From Pararoseomonas baculiformis (GTDB taxonomy: Bacteria; Pseudomonadota; Alphaproteobacteria; Acetobacterales; Acetobacteraceae), in the NCBI RefSeq assembly GCF_017813395.1, contig NZ_JAGIZB010000002.1, positions 124,001 through 188,000 on the forward strand: a stretch of 64,000 bases of DNA. Direction: 5' to 3'. This document shows positions 63,050 through 64,000 of this stretch, one piece after another. The notes under the pieces were generated by a model. The model saw only the letters and a program-made list of their open reading frames with translations. It did not search any database and was not told where the DNA came from. A program made the position numbers and the translations under genes. The first letter of the stretch is position 1; each line of letters begins with the position of its first letter.

Positions 63050-64000
63050 ATGTCCAAGCTGCTGCGCCGTGCCCTGCTCGCGGCGTCCTTCGCGGTGCTG
63101 GCCGCGCCGTCCGCGATGGCCCAGTCCTTCCCGAGCCGCCCGATCACCGTCATCGTCCCCTTCGCGGCGGGTGGGCCCACCGATGTCATCGCGCGGCTCG
63201 TCGCCGAGGGCATGTCGAAGGATCTCGGCCAGCCCGTGGTGGTGGAGAATGTCACGGGCGCGGGCGGCACCATCGCTGCCGCGCGCGTGGCCCAGGCGCG
63301 GCCGGACGGCTACACGCTGCTGGTCCACCATATCGGGCACGCCACCGCCGCCACGCTGTACCGGCAGCTGCCCTATAACGTGGAGACATCCTTCGCGCCG
63401 CTCGGCCTCGTCTCCGACGCCGCGATGACGATCGTGGCGAAGCCGGATTTTCCGGCGAATGACATGGCGGGCTTCATCGCTGCGCTGAAGGAGCAGGGCG
63501 ACCGGCTGAACCTCGCCCATTCCGGGCTGGGTGGCGCGAACCAGCTCTGCGGCATGCTGGTGCAGCAGGCGGCCGGCAAGGCGCTGACCACGGTGGTGTT
63601 CCGCGGCTCCGCGCCCGCGCTGCAGGAGATGATGGCGGGCCGCATCGACGTGTTCTGCGACCAGGCGACCAACACCGCTCCCTTCATCCGCGACAACCGC
63701 ATCAAGGCCTATGCGGTGACGCTCGACCGCCGCGTGGAGGGGCTGAACCTGCCCACCACGGCCGAATCCGGCGCGCCGGGGATCGCGATGAGCACCTGGC
63801 ACGGCGTCTATGCCCCCGCGGGCACGCCGGAAGCGGTGCAGGAGAGGCTTTCCGCCGCCATCCGCGCCGCGCTGCGCGAGGAGCGCCTGCGGGCCCGCTT
63901 CGCCGATCTGGTGACGGAGGTCGCCTCGCCCGAGCAGGCGACCCCGGCGGCGCATCGCCGCCACCTCGCGGCCGAGGTGGCGCGCTGGCGGCCGATCATC
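63050..64000 (+). CDS. Tripartite tricarboxylate transporter-family (Bug) substrate-binding protein (3' end outside the window)
   Basis: At least 317 codons to the window edge. The signal peptide (MSKLLRRALLAASFAVLAAP, cleavage near AMAQ) leads to a Bug/TctC fold: FPSRPITVIVPFAAGGPTDVIAR is the family N-terminus, followed by VVENVTGAGGTIAAA. These proteins bind dicarboxylates and other organic acids for TctAB-type or other transport. AAAGGAGG precedes the ATG by 9 bases. It lies immediately after the tartrate/malate dehydrogenase gene and is probably in its operon; the ligand is likely tartrate, malate or a related acid (inference). Confidence 0.92.
   Translation, partial: MSKLLRRALLAASFAVLAAPSAMAQSFPSRPITVIVPFAAGGPTDVIARLVAEGMSKDLGQPVVVENVTGAGGTIAAARVAQARPDGYTLLVHHIGHATAATLYRQLPYNVETSFAPLGLVSDAAMTIVAKPDFPANDMAGFIAALKEQGDRLNLAHSGLGGANQLCGMLVQQAAGKALTTVVFRGSAPALQEMMAGRIDVFCDQATNTAPFIRDNRIKAYAVTLDRRVEGLNLPTTAESGAPGIAMSTWHGVYAPAGTPEAVQERLSAAIRAALREERLRARFADLVTEVASPEQATPAAHRRHLAAEVARWRPII

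Overview
The window is one continuous piece of a very GC-rich chromosome (about 70 percent G+C by eye). It looks like an alphaproteobacterium of the Acetobacteraceae, Roseomonas-like. The evidence is the mix of genes: FixL/FixJ/FixK, a SitABCD manganese transporter, glnB-glnA, hisZ-purA, the short one-cysteine form of ribosomal protein L36, and several Bug-type and dipeptide-type binding proteins. That genus-level placement is an inference from gene content. I see no insertion sequence, prophage, CRISPR array or rRNA. One tRNA (His) is present.

Layout. 1-1397: a thiamine-diphosphate decarboxylase cut by the left edge, with a MarR regulator. 1605-6608: an oxygen-sensing module made of a FixK-like regulator, a degenerate stand-alone receiver, FixJ and a large haem-PAS FixL kinase. 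6880-10967: MntR and a Mn/Zn ABC transporter with two MntR-type boxes. 10983-13968: an Lrp regulator divergent from an AceE-like E1 enzyme. 14069-15962: glnB-glnA. 16280-25103: an aminotransferase, small secreted proteins, tRNA-His, an SDR plus an aspartate-dehydrogenase-like gene, an unknown gene, citrate synthase, a nuclease-like protein, a SixA-like phosphatase and a DUF3833-type lipoprotein. 25451-31412: an unusual CPA1-type antiporter, an M20 amidohydrolase, an NADPH oxidoreductase, MobB and ChrA. 31526-34462: a RamB/ScfR-like regulator divergent from isocitrate lyase. 34677-43231: a PRC-barrel protein, a peptide-binding protein, a DapA-family enzyme, a cupin, a racemase, two TauE permeases and a truncated Hsp70. 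43530-55340: rpmJ, glcD-glcE, secreted and binding proteins, a TPR glycosyltransferase-like protein, hisZ, purA and glcF. 55368-57499: a TPR protein, Ada and a small membrane protein. 57566-64000: a secreted protein, pyruvate kinase, glycerate kinase, a GntR regulator, a tartrate/malate dehydrogenase and a Bug binding protein cut by the right edge.

How it fits together. Much of the content serves C2/C3/C4 acid metabolism: glycolate oxidase (glcDEF), isocitrate lyase, citrate synthase, an AceE-like E1 and pyruvate kinase. The right end reads as a tartrate or hydroxy-acid locus. A Bug protein would capture the acid and a tartrate/D-malate dehydrogenase would give glycerate or pyruvate. Glycerate 2-kinase would then make 2-phosphoglycerate, and pyruvate kinase would close the route after enolase, which is encoded elsewhere.

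The most unusual object is the pyruvate kinase. Its frame runs without a stop into an N-terminal Cro/YdaS-like helix-turn-helix domain, and an inverted repeat lies immediately upstream of its start. The second is the FixL-FixJ-FixK cluster with a receiver that has lost its phosphoacceptor aspartate. Coding starts were chosen from start codons and ribosome-binding sites visible in the sequence. Several genes show a Shine-Dalgarno directly abutting one ATG with a second in-frame ATG 6 bases further on; in those cases I used the second.
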